A stretch of DNA of 62,011 bases, from the NCBI GenBank assembly GCA_027081015.1, contig JALWMA010000033.1, forward strand, positions 1 to 62,011. The letters run 5' to 3'. Within the stretch, counting starts at the first letter, position 1. Every line of letters begins with the position of its first letter. The translations under genes and the position numbers were made by a program. A model generated the notes under the pieces. The model was not told the DNA's origin. It was given only the letters and a program-made list of their open reading frames with translations, and did not search any database. This stretch comes from Campylobacterales bacterium (GTDB taxonomy: Bacteria > Campylobacterota > Campylobacteria > Campylobacterales > Hydrogenimonadaceae). This document shows, piece after piece, positions 26,613 through 36,925 of the stretch.

Positions 26613-28002
26613 TTCGGTCCAAAAATGCAAACTTCCTCTCGAACCGCTGCGTGACAACGAGGTACGCATATATCTCTGCGGCCCTACCGTATACGACGAT
26701 GCGCACCTCGGACACGCCAGGAGCGCCATAGCTTTCGATCTGCTCAGGCGAACCCTCGTCGCTCTGGGTTACCGCGTGCTCTTTGCCAGAAACATAACCG
26801 ACATAGACGACAAGATCATAAAAAAGTCTCTGGAGAGCGGTGAACCCATAGAGGATTTGACGCAGAGATACACGAGGCGCTATCTCGAAGATATGGAGGC
26901 GCTCGGAGTCATGGACGCCGATATATCCCCGAAGGCGACCGAATCCATGGGCCATATCGTAGAGATGATTTCCAAGCTGCTCGAAAACGGATGCGCATAC
27001 AGGGGAGACGACGGAACGGTCTGGTTCGACACTTCGAAAGATAGCGAGTACTGCTCACTCTCGCACAGGTGTGCGGACGAGGAGGAGAGCCGGTCGAGAA
27101 TCGAACATGAAGATGGTAAGCGCCACCCGCGCGACTTCGCGCTCTGGAAAGCGTGCAAAGAGCGTGATGTCTGTTACGACTCCCCGTTCGGCCGGGGGCG
27201 TCCGGGGTGGCACATAGAGTGTTCTGCCATGATAGACGCTTACGTCGCCTACAGTGATGCGCCGTACGAGATAGATATTCACGGCGGCGGAGCCGACCTC
27301 TTTTTCCCGCACCACGAAAACGAGGCGGCACAGACACGCTGCGCCACACACAGGAGACTGGCCAAATACTGGATGCACAACGGCTTCGTCAATATCGACG
27401 GCGAAAAGATGAGCAAGAGCCTCGGAAACAGCTTCTACATAAAAGATGCCCTGAAGGTGTACGACGGGGAAGTGCTGAGATTCTACCTGCTCGGCACCCA
27501 CTACCGCGCCAACTTCAACTTCAACGAAGAGGATCTTCTCTCGAGCAAAAAGCGGCTCGACAAGCTCTACAGACTCAAAAAGCGTATATACGGCACAAAA
27601 GCGGGTGAAGCCGATCCGCTTTTCCAAAAAGAGCTGCTCGACGCCCTGAGCGACGATCTGAACATATCCGCTGCGCTGGCTGTAGTGGACGAGATGGTGG
27701 CGCACTCCAACGAACATCTCGACGAAAACCCGAAAGATAAAGCCTTTAAAAAGAGGGTCGTCGCAAATATCGAGTGCCTCGGGGAGGTTCTCGGTATAGG
27801 CCGCAGGGATGCTTACGACTATTTCCGCATAGGCATGAGCGAAGAGGAGATAGAGAGGATCGAGGAGCTGGTGCGCGAGCGCAGCGAAGCGAAGAGAAGA
27901 AGAGATTTTGAAAGGGCCGATGCGATAAGGGATGAGCTGGCGAAACTGGGCATTCAGCTCATGGACACGCCCGAAAAAACCGTCTGGGAAAAGGCTGAAT
28001 AG
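26599..28002 (+). CDS. cysS: Cysteinyl-tRNA synthetase
   Basis: 467 residues, class I synthetase. YLCGPTVYDDAHLGHARS carries the zinc Cys and the HIGH-like HLGH; further zinc ligands are WHIECSAM and HHENE; the KMSKS loop is KMSKSLGN. The C-terminal anticodon-binding helices are complete. It charges tRNA-Cys. It is cotranscribed with murJ and the L,D-transpeptidase. Confidence 0.97.
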   Translation: MLIYDSVQKCKLPLEPLRDNEVRIYLCGPTVYDDAHLGHARSAIAFDLLRRTLVALGYRVLFARNITDIDDKIIKKSLESGEPIEDLTQRYTRRYLEDMEALGVMDADISPKATESMGHIVEMISKLLENGCAYRGDDGTVWFDTSKDSEYCSLSHRCADEEESRSRIEHEDGKRHPRDFALWKACKERDVCYDSPFGRGRPGWHIECSAMIDAYVAYSDAPYEIDIHGGGADLFFPHHENEAAQTRCATHRRLAKYWMHNGFVNIDGEKMSKSLGNSFYIKDALKVYDGEVLRFYLLGTHYRANFNFNEEDLLSSKKRLDKLYRLKKRIYGTKAGEADPLFQKELLDALSDDLNISAALAVVDEMVAHSNEHLDENPKDKAFKKRVVANIECLGEVLGIGRRDAYDYFRIGMSEEEIERIEELVRERSEAKRRRDFERADAIRDELAKLGIQLMDTPEKTVWEKAE

Positions 28003-28007
28003 GGTAT

Positions 28008-29528
28008 ATGGGACTCTTTTCGAAACTCTTCGTTTTCTCTTTTTTCGTCATAAATATGGCACTGCATGCGGCAGAGTCGTCGCCGAACACACCTCTGCCG
28101 GAAGATATGAGCCGCTCATGGATAGCGGACGGCAGACTTACGGAAGATGCCTATTCGCTTCTTACGGCAATAAGGGCGGACTCTTCTATTTTATGTTCGA
28201 AAGAGCGCTACAGCCTGGAGCGGATAGACGAACTGCTTCAGAAATCTTCTCTCTCGGAGAACATCGAAATCGGATTGAACACTCTGTTGAACCGCGCCTT
28301 TTCACTATACGTTTCCGACAGGCGGAAGGGGTGCCTGGATCCGCACCGCATATACGCCGGGCAGATCCATATAGACGAGAGGGTGAAGCGGGCCGTTGCG
28401 GAGGGTGAGAGTGTTCTGCTTCGGCGCCTGGAAGATGCCCTGAGAAGATACGAAAGAGTTGAAGCGGACGGAGGGTGGAAGAGTGTGCCGCAGATCTCCG
28501 GGCTGCTAAAAAGAGGTGAGAGTTCGTCGGTCGTAAGGTCGATAAGGGAGCGACTTTTTCAAAGCGGCGACCTTAACGATTCAGACTTTTCCAACACCCT
28601 TTTCGACGGTTCTGTCGAAGAGGCGGTGAAACTCTTTCAGAGGCGCCACTCTCTCAAAAGCGACGGAATAGTGGGCCCGAAGACGCTGGCGGCGATGAAC
28701 ACTCCGATCGGGCAAAAAATATCTCTTATAAAACTGAATATAGAGAGGCTCAGGTGGCTGACCGGCGGAAGCGAAGATTTCATAGTTGCCAACATTCCGG
28801 AATTTACACTGACTCTTTACAGGGGAGGCTCCCCATCGCTCAAGATGAAAACGGTCGTCGGCCGCAAAGAGCGCCCCACCCCGATGATTTCCGACCTGAT
28901 CAGTTATGCCGTTTTGAATCCTTACTGGAGAGCTCCGGAAACCATTGTCCGGGAGGATATTCTTCCGAAACTCAAAGCCGGCAGATTCGACTATCTCGAA
29001 GAGATCGGAATAACGGTCGGCAGAGGTGTCGACGGCAACGACTCTGTAGATATGAGAGGCATCGACTGGAGCCGCTATGACGGCGCAGATATTCCATTCA
29101 TATTCATGCAGAAACCGGGCCCCCGGAACTATCTCGGTTTTGTAAAATTCATGTTTCCCAACGATCTTGACATCTATATCCACGATACACCCGAGAGCCG
29201 TATTTTTAAATACGAAGAGCGTACGATGAGCTCCGGATGTATCAGGGTGCAGAAGCCTGTAGAGCTCTTTCACGCACTCTTTGCCGATGAGGAGAGCGGC
29301 AGATGGAGCTATAAAGAGATAGTGAAAGAGATAATGAGAAATAGAGAGAGGGAGGTAGGGCTCGCGAAACCGATGCCGGTCTATATTCTCTATATGACGG
29401 CGTACGCCGATGAGATGGGGAGAGTCCGCTTCCTGCCGGATATATACGGATACGATCGAATGATGCGCAGTTACATCGACAATTTCACGGGCGCCCCGGA
29501 GCATGCGAAAACGGCGTTTTTTAAATGA
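28008..29528 (+). CDS. L,D-transpeptidase (YcbB/LdtD-like)
   Basis: 506 residues with a signal peptide (about 1-22). It has a peptidoglycan-binding domain (VVRSIRERLF...LFQRRHSLKSDGIVGPKTLAAMN) and a YkuD catalytic domain with HDTPESRIF and SSGCIRV (His and the nucleophile Cys). It forms 3-3 cross-links or attaches proteins to peptidoglycan in the periplasm. Start 5 nt after cysS. The next gene is YcbK-like, the same pairing as ycbB-ycbK of Escherichia coli. Confidence 0.92.
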   Translation: MGLFSKLFVFSFFVINMALHAAESSPNTPLPEDMSRSWIADGRLTEDAYSLLTAIRADSSILCSKERYSLERIDELLQKSSLSENIEIGLNTLLNRAFSLYVSDRRKGCLDPHRIYAGQIHIDERVKRAVAEGESVLLRRLEDALRRYERVEADGGWKSVPQISGLLKRGESSSVVRSIRERLFQSGDLNDSDFSNTLFDGSVEEAVKLFQRRHSLKSDGIVGPKTLAAMNTPIGQKISLIKLNIERLRWLTGGSEDFIVANIPEFTLTLYRGGSPSLKMKTVVGRKERPTPMISDLISYAVLNPYWRAPETIVREDILPKLKAGRFDYLEEIGITVGRGVDGNDSVDMRGIDWSRYDGADIPFIFMQKPGPRNYLGFVKFMFPNDLDIYIHDTPESRIFKYEERTMSSGCIRVQKPVELFHALFADEESGRWSYKEIVKEIMRNREREVGLAKPMPVYILYMTAYADEMGRVRFLPDIYGYDRMMRSYIDNFTGAPEHAKTAFFK

Positions 29529-29597
29529 ATACAAACGCTCTGTGCGAAACCTTCGGCGTTGCGTTAAAATTATTTCAAAAGAATCGATTATAAGAGT

Positions 29598-30149
29598 ATG
29601 ATGAAAACAGATTTGAATCGAAGGGATTTTCTTAAAAAGAGTGCCGCCGCGGCGGCCGTTTTGGCTTTCCCGAATATAGTTCTTGCAAAGAGTGCCGCTG
29701 CGGTTTCGGTAAAGAGTGTGTCGCTCTACAATATTCACACTTCCGAAAAGGCGGATGCCGTATATTGGGCGGAGGGGCGCTACATATACGACGAAATCGC
29801 TCGGCTCAACCATCTCCTTCGGGACTTCAGAACGGGAGAGACCCACCCGATCGATACCGCCCTTTTCGACCTTCTTCACGATCTTAAAAGCGCCGTGGGG
29901 TCGAATGCCTCTTTTCATGTGATATCCGGCTACCGCTCACCGAAAACCAATGAGACTCTGAGAAGCAGAAGTTCCGGTGTGGCGAAAAGGAGTCTCCACA
30001 TGCAGGGACGTGCGATCGATATAAATCTGCCCGGTATCGGACTCGACACACTTCGTCTTGCGGCAAGAGAGCTAAGGCGCGGAGGCGTAGGATACTACCC
30101 GAAATCGGGCTTTATACATGTAGATACCGGCAGGGTGAGGTACTGGTAA
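29598..30149 (+). CDS. YcbK-like (DUF882) murein peptidase, Tat-exported
   Basis: 183 residues beginning with a twin-arginine signal (NRRDFLKKSAAAAAVLAFP). The mature part matches the M15-like DUF882/YcbK family: VISGYRSPKTNETLR, SLHMQGRAIDINLPG (His/Asp zinc ligands) and GFIHVDTG. Probably a zinc-dependent peptidoglycan endopeptidase. A TAAAAT-like -10 sits in the 69-nt gap after the transpeptidase, so it may have its own promoter. Confidence 0.88.
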   Translation: MMKTDLNRRDFLKKSAAAAAVLAFPNIVLAKSAAAVSVKSVSLYNIHTSEKADAVYWAEGRYIYDEIARLNHLLRDFRTGETHPIDTALFDLLHDLKSAVGSNASFHVISGYRSPKTNETLRSRSSGVAKRSLHMQGRAIDINLPGIGLDTLRLAARELRRGGVGYYPKSGFIHVDTGRVRYW

Positions 30150-30161
30150 CAGGCCCGGCAA

Positions 30162-32111
30162 CTATATATTGCACGCCAGGATGGAGCAGTAGCCCTCCCC
30201 CGCTCCGTCGCTCCCGCCGAAACCGCTCCAGTCGATTTCGGGCATACTCTCTACCCTCTTTTCATACTCCTCTTTCGAAATAGGCTCGATCGGCATCTGT
30301 TCGTAAACATCTTTTTTCCTGCGGGGCAGCATCGATGCGGACTTGATGACCGGGGCGAACATAGCCAGCATATGCTCGACCTGCGCTCCTTCCCTCTCCT
30401 CGTCGAAACTTATAGTGCATGAGACCATATTGTCCGACCACTCCCTCTGCAGCATGGCCAGCAGCGCAAACTGCTCCCATGCGCTGACGCGCTCTATAGA
30501 TCTGGGGTTGTCGTATTTGATGGGAAATTCGAAGACCGTCGTATTTTCGCTGTAGTCGTCCGGCATATGGGGTACGCCCGCTTCGATCAGAAACTTCGTT
30601 ATCTTCTGGCTGTTGCCCGCACGAAGTCTGCGCACCGCATATCTGCTTACCGGAAAGTGCATTCCGGGGCTGACCCCTGCCAGCAGGCTGACGGTTCCGG
30701 AAGGCTTTACGGCAGTCACTTTGAGCGAGACGGGGATACCGGCGTCTCTTGCAAGCCGCTCGTTCACCTCCCTAACCAGTTTATAGGAGTCTCTGAGCAC
30801 CCTTATCATCTTGGTTATACCTATCTTCTCGATCCAGTCGGTTATTCCCGATATGCTGACTCCCGTACGGCGGTTGCGTGCAACTATGGCGTTCGTTTCG
30901 CTTCTGTGTGTAGGAAGCAGCGAGACCGTGGCGGCATAGAACGTTGCAAACTGCACCGCATCTTTGAACTCTTTTTCGCTTTGGCATCGGGTAGGAAATA
31001 TCTCCGCCAGATTGCAGAGCTCGTAACTCTCGAGCGCTATCTCGCCGCAGGGATTGGTGAGCCACGCTCTGTCTCCAATCTCTTTGCCGAAGCGGCCATA
31101 TTTTTGAACATTTACCAGATTGAGTATCCCCGGCTCACCGTTTTGCCTGATCAGCTCAGATATTTCGGGCAGTCTGTCGAAATCCTCACGTTTTTGCAGC
31201 ACTACCGAGTTGTTCGACATCCAGCCGATATCTTTTCGGTCGGGGAAACGGCTGTAGTCTTTCAGGTGCAAAAAGGTCTCGTCATCTACCGAACCGATCG
31301 CTATCTCGGCACTGCGTCTGACATTTCCGGCAACCACGCAGACACCGATCGAGTTGAAAAGATCGGCAATGCACCTCGTTCTGTCGATTTCGCCCCTGCA
31401 GAAGCCGTCCATGATCTTTTCGAGACGAATATGCAGCTCCTTCAGGGGCCGCGGTCCCGAAGCGGTGCCGCCGAAGCCGTGAATGGGCGAACCTGCGGGT
31501 CTGATTTTGGAGTAGTCGAAACGGTAAAAGGGTCCGTCGCCGCAGTAGCTCTCCAGAAGCAGCCTGACTGATTTCACCCACCCCTCTTTGCTGTCTTCGA
31601 CGACGTAGAGGTGCGGGTTGCTCTTGTCGGGTATCGTCGCGGTACCTCTCCAGGCGGTGTTGAACCCGACACCTACACCGCTCATAAGCATATCCATAGC
31701 CCAGTCGGCCGAATTTACAAGATCGGAGGTATCGACGGCGCCGCAGTTGTAGAGTGCGGCGCTTCCTCTTTCGTATATATACTCCGTCCCCATGATCCAA
31801 AGGCCCCGCCCCGGAGGCAGCCACTGCATATCGAAACAGCTCGAAGCCATCCGCTGTGCGAAGTTCTGCCACTCTTCATCACTCCACACCAGCCCCTGCT
31901 CTATATAGTGGTTTTTTCTTATCGACATAATCCCCTCTACTACACGTACCACGGTGTCGGCCCACCTCTCCTGGGAGCCGTCCGGTTTTCTGCGGCTGTA
32001 GGTACGGTAGTATATGACCTCTCCAAAGCCGTTAAATCCGAAGCGCGGCACCCTGGCCATAAGCTCCTCTTTGTAACCCCTGTTCAGTTCGAAACGCTCC
32101 GTCACTCTCAT
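30162..32111 (-). CDS. nrdJ: Adenosylcobalamin-dependent ribonucleoside-triphosphate reductase (class II)
   Basis: 649 residues. Class II, monomeric type: NCGAVDTSD near the active site, GVGVGFNTAW, VRRSAEIAIGS, the NPCGEIALES thiyl-radical cysteine loop, KPSGTVSLLAGVSPGMHFP, and a C-terminal CxxxxC (YCSILACNI) that relays electrons. It makes deoxynucleotides without oxygen. ATG 32111 has GGGGG seven nt upstream; an ATG at 32129 has no ribosome site. A TACAAT box lies at 32154-32159 on the minus strand. No cobalamin riboswitch was recognised. Confidence 0.9.
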   Translation of the reverse strand: MRVTERFELNRGYKEELMARVPRFGFNGFGEVIYYRTYSRRKPDGSQERWADTVVRVVEGIMSIRKNHYIEQGLVWSDEEWQNFAQRMASSCFDMQWLPPGRGLWIMGTEYIYERGSAALYNCGAVDTSDLVNSADWAMDMLMSGVGVGFNTAWRGTATIPDKSNPHLYVVEDSKEGWVKSVRLLLESYCGDGPFYRFDYSKIRPAGSPIHGFGGTASGPRPLKELHIRLEKIMDGFCRGEIDRTRCIADLFNSIGVCVVAGNVRRSAEIAIGSVDDETFLHLKDYSRFPDRKDIGWMSNNSVVLQKREDFDRLPEISELIRQNGEPGILNLVNVQKYGRFGKEIGDRAWLTNPCGEIALESYELCNLAEIFPTRCQSEKEFKDAVQFATFYAATVSLLPTHRSETNAIVARNRRTGVSISGITDWIEKIGITKMIRVLRDSYKLVREVNERLARDAGIPVSLKVTAVKPSGTVSLLAGVSPGMHFPVSRYAVRRLRAGNSQKITKFLIEAGVPHMPDDYSENTTVFEFPIKYDNPRSIERVSAWEQFALLAMLQREWSDNMVSCTISFDEEREGAQVEHMLAMFAPVIKSASMLPRRKKDVYEQMPIEPISKEEYEKRVESMPEIDWSGFGGSDGAGEGYCSILACNI

Positions 32112-32153
32112 ATCCGGCCCCCATTGCATGGAATCGCAAAACTACATAACAAG

Positions 32154-32268
32154 ATTGTATCAAAAACCGCTTTATGGTTGATATTCGTAAATATTACTTA
32201 ATATTGGAGGGTTTGAGATAGAGTTGTCGTTTCGGTTAAACCTCTCCTTACCCCTTTTTCAGTATAAT
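32154..32268. promoter_or_regulatory. Divergent promoters between nrdJ and pyrD
   Basis: TACAAT on the minus strand at 32154-32159 for nrdJ, and TATAAT on the plus strand at 32263-32268 for the pyrD operon. No long structured leader is visible between them. Confidence 0.5.
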
Positions 32269-32299
32269 CGATCCAATTTTATTGAGTTGGATATATCAG

Positions 32300-33355
32300 A
32301 TGGATTATGAAAAGATCAAACCCCTCTTTTTCAAGCTGGACCCGGAGTATGCCCACCATTTGGTGACGGGCCTTCTCAAGGTCGGCGAAGCCGTTCCGCA
32401 GCTCTTCAACCCGTGGGTCAGGAAAAACTTTGTCGATGACGAAAGGCTTCATCAGCAGATTTTCGGGCGCACCTTCCTCAACCCGGTAGGCCTCGCCGCG
32501 GGATTCGACAAAGACGGCGAGCTGATACGCTCCATGACCGCAATGGGTTTCGGTTTTACCGAAGTGGGCACCGTCACACCCCGGCCGCAGCCCGGAAACC
32601 CTACTCCCCGGCTCTGGCGCCACGTGGCGGAGGAGTCTTTGCAAAACGCGATGGGTTTCAACAACAGAGGAAGCCTCTATATGGAGAGAAGGCTCAAAAA
32701 GCGCTTTCCTTACGTCACCCCGATCGGCGTGAATATCGGTAAGAACAAAACAACTCCCGAAAGAGAGGCGTTGAGAGACTACGAGCACGGCATAAGGGTA
32801 TTCAGAAACCTGAGCGACTATCTCGTTATAAACATATCTTCACCGAATACTCCGGGACTTCGCAATCTTCAGAACGATTCGTTCGTCTCTTCGATCTTCG
32901 ATATGGCGAAGTCGCTCACCGACAGGCCGGTACTGCTCAAGATCGCACCAGATATGGGCAAAGAGGAGGCGGTCGCTCTCTGTGCCGGCGCCGTCGAGGC
33001 GGGAGCGGACGGCATAATCGCAACCAACACGAGCATCGACTACTCGCTTGTAGCGGAACCAAAGGAGACGGGCGGAATAAGCGGCCGTGCGATAAGAGAG
33101 AAGAGTTTCGAGCTTTTTGACGCGATAGCCGCCGAGCTCTACGGTAAAACCGTACTGATAAGCGTAGGAGGTATCGACAGCGGCTACGAAGCCTACCGCC
33201 GTATACGGGCGGGAGCGAGCCTCGTACAGCTGCTCACCGGTCTGGTTTTCCAAGGTCCCGAAGTTGCGGGAAGGATAAACCGGACACTCTTGAAGCTGCT
33301 CGAAAAAGACGGTTACGCAAACATAGGCGAAGCGGTCGGGGCGGATCGCATATGA
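32300..33355 (+). CDS. pyrD: Dihydroorotate dehydrogenase (quinone)
   Basis: 351 residues from ATG 32300 (MDYEKIKPLFFKLDPEYAHHL). The N-terminal amphipathic extension marks the membrane-associated class 2 enzyme. FMN and substrate motifs are present: VGLAAGFDKDGE, TPRPQPGNPTPRLWR, NISSPNTPGLR (catalytic Ser in SSPNT), IATNT and the LISVGGIDSGYEAYRRIRAGASLVQ phosphate loop (read in parts). It oxidises dihydroorotate to orotate in pyrimidine synthesis and reduces quinone. ATGA overlap with the M16 peptidase. Confidence 0.96.
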   Translation: MDYEKIKPLFFKLDPEYAHHLVTGLLKVGEAVPQLFNPWVRKNFVDDERLHQQIFGRTFLNPVGLAAGFDKDGELIRSMTAMGFGFTEVGTVTPRPQPGNPTPRLWRHVAEESLQNAMGFNNRGSLYMERRLKKRFPYVTPIGVNIGKNKTTPEREALRDYEHGIRVFRNLSDYLVINISSPNTPGLRNLQNDSFVSSIFDMAKSLTDRPVLLKIAPDMGKEEAVALCAGAVEAGADGIIATNTSIDYSLVAEPKETGGISGRAIREKSFELFDAIAAELYGKTVLISVGGIDSGYEAYRRIRAGASLVQLLTGLVFQGPEVAGRINRTLLKLLEKDGYANIGEAVGADRI

Positions 33356-34677
33356 GACGGATAGCGAAGCTGACGGTACTCTTTTTTTCCATATCTACTC
33401 TAATATCAGGAGCTCTAATGGCAAGCACGCTGCCCAAACACTACAGCAAGACCCTGAACAACGGCCTTCAGGTGGTGGTTATCCCGCTTCGCAACGAAAG
33501 CGGGGTCATCACCACCGACATCTTCTACCGTGTCGGAAGCCGCAACGAGGTGATGGGTAAAACAGGTATAGCGCATATGCTCGAACATATGAACTTCAAA
33601 TCGACGAAAAACCTCGAAGCGGGCGAGTTCGACAAGATCGTAAAACGTTTCGGAGGGGTGGACAACGCCTCCACCGGCTTCGACTATACCCACTACTTCA
33701 TAAAGAGCGCCTCGAGAAACCTCGACCGCTCCCTTTCACTCTTTGCGGAGATGATGCAAAACCTCTCGCTCAAAGACAAAGAGTTCCAGCCCGAGAGAAA
33801 GGTGGTGGCCGAAGAGAGAAGATGGCGTACCGACAATAATCCGGTCGGGTATCTCTATTTCAGACTCTTCAACAACGCATATATCTACCACCCCTACCAC
33901 TGGACCCCTATCGGCTTTATGAACGATATTCTAAACTGGACCATCGAAGATATAAGGGATTTTCACAGAACCTACTACCAGCCGAAGAATGCGATAATCG
34001 TGGTTGCCGGAGACATAGAGCCCGATACGGTATTCGAAGCTGCAAAGAAGCGTTTCGGAAAGATCGAAAACTGCTGTGAAATACCGAAAGTCCATCAGAT
34101 AGAGCCCGATCCGGACGGACCGAAGCGGGTCGTTCTCTATAAAGAGAGCGAAGTGGAGATAGTGGCGATCTCCTTCCCGATTCCCAATTTTCAGCATGAA
34201 GACCAGCCTGCCCTCTCGGCACTCAGCGAGCTTCTCAGCCACGGCAGAAGCAGCCGCCTTGTAGAGGAGCTTGTCGACAAAAAGAAGATGGTCAACCAGC
34301 TCTACGCCTACAATCTCGAACAGAAAGATCCCGGAATCTTCCTCTTTCTGGCGGTATGCAACCCGGGTGTGAGCGCCGAAGATACCGAAAAGGTGATCTG
34401 GGAGCAGATAGAGCGCATCAAGAAAGAGGGCGTCACCGAAGATGAGCTGAAGAAGGTGAAGGTCAGCACAAAGGCAGATTTCGTATACAGTATGGAGAGT
34501 TCGAGCAGTGTGGCGGACCTCTTCGGCAGCTACCTTGCAAGAGGAGATCTGGAACCTCTTCTGAAATATGAAGATAGTATCGAGAAACTCGATACCGAAA
34601 AGATACGGGAAGTGGCCAGACGCTATCTTGAGAGAGATAAATCGGTAACAGTAATTTTGAGAAAAGGTGAAAAATGA
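33352..34677 (+). CDS. M16 family zinc peptidase (periplasmic)
   Basis: 441 residues with a signal-peptide-like N-terminus ([24 protein letters not shown]). The inverted zinc motif is HMLEH near residues 77-81, with a downstream Glu in [10 protein letters not shown]. Length suits a single-chain pitrilysin/insulinase-type M16B peptidase. Similar proteins are found next to dapA in Campylobacterota. ATGA overlaps on both sides (pyrD, dapA) show tight coupling. Confidence 0.9.
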   Translation: MRRIAKLTVLFFSISTLISGALMASTLPKHYSKTLNNGLQVVVIPLRNESGVITTDIFYRVGSRNEVMGKTGIAHMLEHMNFKSTKNLEAGEFDKIVKRFGGVDNASTGFDYTHYFIKSASRNLDRSLSLFAEMMQNLSLKDKEFQPERKVVAEERRWRTDNNPVGYLYFRLFNNAYIYHPYHWTPIGFMNDILNWTIEDIRDFHRTYYQPKNAIIVVAGDIEPDTVFEAAKKRFGKIENCCEIPKVHQIEPDPDGPKRVVLYKESEVEIVAISFPIPNFQHEDQPALSALSELLSHGRSSRLVEELVDKKKMVNQLYAYNLEQKDPGIFLFLAVCNPGVSAEDTEKVIWEQIERIKKEGVTEDELKKVKVSTKADFVYSMESSSSVADLFGSYLARGDLEPLLKYEDSIEKLDTEKIREVARRYLERDKSVTVILRKGEK

Positions 34678-35567
34678 GCGATCCAATCATCGGAGCCATG
34701 ACGGCTCTCGTAACTCCCTTTAAAAACGGCAGAGTGGACCACGTGCAGTATGCGAAGCTTATACAGAGGCAGATAGCCAACGGCATAGACGCCGTAGTAC
34801 CGGTGGGAACTACCGGCGAGAGCGCCACCCTGACACACACGGAGCACAAAGAGTGCATAGAGACCGCTGTAAACGTCTGTAAAGGTACCAACGTAAAGGT
34901 TGTGGCCGGAGCCGGCAGCAACTCCACGATGGAGGCGATAGACCTGGCGCAGTTTGCACAGGCGGCCGGTGCGGACGCAATCTTGACGGTCTGCCCCTAC
35001 TACAATAAGCCGACGCAGGAGGGCATCTACAGGCACTACAAAGCCATAGCGGAGTCTATAGAGATACCGGTCATGCTCTACAACGTTCCGGGCAGAACGG
35101 CGCAGGATATCGCCCCGGAGACTGTATTCAGGCTTTTTGACGAAGTAGAGAACATATACGGCGTAAAAGAGGCTACAGGCTCGATGGAGCGGACGCTTCT
35201 TCTAAAAGCGAAGCGCCCTGCCCTTGCGGTGATCAGCGGAGACGATGCGATAAACTACCCGATCATGGCGACAGGCGGAAACGGCTGCATCTCCGTTACA
35301 TCAAACATTCTGCCGAACCTCATAACCGATCTGGTCCACTCTGCACAGGAGGGCGACTTCGCATCCTCCAAGGCGATCAGCGACAGGCTGTACGATATAA
35401 ACAAGGTGCTCTTCATAGAGAGCAACCCGATTCCGATAAAGGCGGCGATGTACGCCGCCGGACTTTTGGAGACGCTGGAGTACCGCCTGCCGCTCACTCC
35501 GCCCTCAAAAGAGCATATGAGGCAGATCGAAGAGGTTGTAAAAAGGTATGAGATACCCGAAGCCTGA
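34674..35567 (+). CDS. dapA: 4-hydroxy-tetrahydrodipicolinate synthase
   Basis: 297 residues with the DapA motifs [20 protein letters not shown] (catalytic Tyr) and [10 protein letters not shown] (Schiff-base Lys). It condenses pyruvate with aspartate semialdehyde, committing carbon to lysine and to meso-diaminopimelate for peptidoglycan. Confidence 0.97.
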   Translation: MSDPIIGAMTALVTPFKNGRVDHVQYAKLIQRQIANGIDAVVPVGTTGESATLTHTEHKECIETAVNVCKGTNVKVVAGAGSNSTMEAIDLAQFAQAAGADAILTVCPYYNKPTQEGIYRHYKAIAESIEIPVMLYNVPGRTAQDIAPETVFRLFDEVENIYGVKEATGSMERTLLLKAKRPALAVISGDDAINYPIMATGGNGCISVTSNILPNLITDLVHSAQEGDFASSKAISDRLYDINKVLFIESNPIPIKAAMYAAGLLETLEYRLPLTPPSKEHMRQIEEVVKRYEIPEA

Positions 35568-35604
35568 AAGATTCGGAAAATTTTGATTCAAGGAGAAAAG
35601 ATAT

Positions 35605-36390
35605 ATGAGCCATTGTGAAAGCATGAAAGGCAGAACCCTCGTAATAAGCGGGGCGACGAGGGGTATCGGAAAGGCGATTCTCTACCGCTTTGCGGAAGCC
35701 GGAGCGGATATAGCCTTCACCTACAACTCTAACGGGGATGAGGCGCAAAAGATCGCCGACGATGTAAAGGTGCGCTACGGCATAAAGGCGGTTCCCTACA
35801 AGTTGAATATACTCGAGCCTGAGAGCTACAGGGACCTTTTCAAACAGATCGACGAAGATTTCGAACGGGTCGACTACTTCATATCGAACGCGATAATTTC
35901 GGGACGCGCGGTTGTCGGTGGGTTCGGCCCCTTCATGCGTCTGAAGCCCAGAGGCCTCAACAATATCTACACCGCGACCGTAACCGCGTTCGTGATCGGT
36001 GCACAGGAGGCCGCGAAACGCATGGAGAGAGTGGGCGGCGGAAGCATAATTTCTCTGAGCTCAACCGGAAACATAGTCTATACGCCCAACTACGCGGGGC
36101 ACGGTACGAACAAGGCGGCTGTGGAGACGATGGTGAAGTATGCCGCCGCCGAGCTGGGAGAGAAGGGTATACGGGTAAACGCGGTAAGCGGCGGACCTAT
36201 AGATACCGACGCGCTCAAAGCGTTTCCAAACTACGAAGAGGTAAAAGCGGAAGTGATAGAGCGCTCTCCGCTCAACCGCATGGGACTACCGGAAGATCTG
36301 GCCGGTATCTGCTGGTTTCTCTGCACCGACGAGTGCTCATGGCTTACCGGGCAGACGATCGTCGTAGACGGAGGCACCTCTTTTCAATGA
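35605..36390 (+). CDS. Enoyl-ACP reductase, FabL-like SDR
   Basis: 261 residues of the short-chain dehydrogenase fold (VISGATRGIGKAIL cofactor loop; SNAIISG). The catalytic pair is NYAGHGTNK, a Tyr-x6-Lys spacing that marks enoyl-ACP reductases and not the Tyr-x3-Lys of ordinary SDRs. The VNAVSGGPIDTDALKAFPN segment closely resembles Bacillus FabL as I recall it. It probably reduces enoyl-ACP in the last step of fatty-acid elongation, with NADPH if FabL-like. The stop overlaps pgsA by 4 bp. Ribosome site AAGGAG. Confidence 0.75.
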   Translation: MSHCESMKGRTLVISGATRGIGKAILYRFAEAGADIAFTYNSNGDEAQKIADDVKVRYGIKAVPYKLNILEPESYRDLFKQIDEDFERVDYFISNAIISGRAVVGGFGPFMRLKPRGLNNIYTATVTAFVIGAQEAAKRMERVGGGSIISLSSTGNIVYTPNYAGHGTNKAAVETMVKYAAAELGEKGIRVNAVSGGPIDTDALKAFPNYEEVKAEVIERSPLNRMGLPEDLAGICWFLCTDECSWLTGQTIVVDGGTSFQ

Positions 36391-36923
36391 GCATGAACCT
36401 CCCCAATATCCTCGCTTTTTCGCGCCTCGCAATGGCACCGCTTCTACTGTGGCTCCTTGCCGGGCGCGACTCTTCTCTTTTGCAGGGTATTCACGAAAGC
36501 TGGCTCGACTACTTCGCGGCGCTTGTATTCGTACTCGCAAGCGTGACAGACTTTTTCGACGGCTACATCGCACGCATGTTCAATCAGATCACCGCCCTGG
36601 GAAAGATCATAGACCCGCTGGCGGACAAAATGCTGACGCTCGCCGCCTTTTTGGGGCTCGTGGTTCTGCAGCGTGCCGATGTCTGGGCCATATTTCTGAT
36701 CCTGAGCCGGGAGTTTTTCATAACGGGCCTTCGAGTCGTAGCCGTAGGCGAAGGAAAGGAGATCTCGTCTTCGATGGCGGGAAAAGTGAAGACCGTATCG
36801 CAGATGTTCGCAATAGGCTTTTTGACGATGAACTGGCCCGGAGGAGAGGCTCTTTTGTGGATCGCCGTGGCGATCACACTCTATAGCGGGTACGAGTATA
36901 TCCGCGAATATGCTAAAGGTTGA
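36387..36923 (+). CDS. pgsA: CDP-diacylglycerol--glycerol-3-phosphate 3-phosphatidyltransferase
   Basis: 178 residues from ATG 36387 (MSMNLPNILAFSRLAMAP), which overlaps the preceding stop. The CDP-alcohol phosphotransferase motif is complete: DFFDGYIAR, then x8-G-x3-D-x3-D (GKIIDPLADK). Four or more membrane helices. It makes phosphatidylglycerol phosphate. Cotranscribed with the enoyl reductase and rseP. Confidence 0.95.
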   Translation: MSMNLPNILAFSRLAMAPLLLWLLAGRDSSLLQGIHESWLDYFAALVFVLASVTDFFDGYIARMFNQITALGKIIDPLADKMLTLAAFLGLVVLQRADVWAIFLILSREFFITGLRVVAVGEGKEISSSMAGKVKTVSQMFAIGFLTMNWPGGEALLWIAVAITLYSGYEYIREYAKG

Positions 36924-36925
36924 CG

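Noticed and set aside
32112-32299. Cobalamin riboswitch upstream of the B12-dependent reductase
   Set aside because: The intergenic space is short and no B12-box-like or multi-stem structure was recognised.
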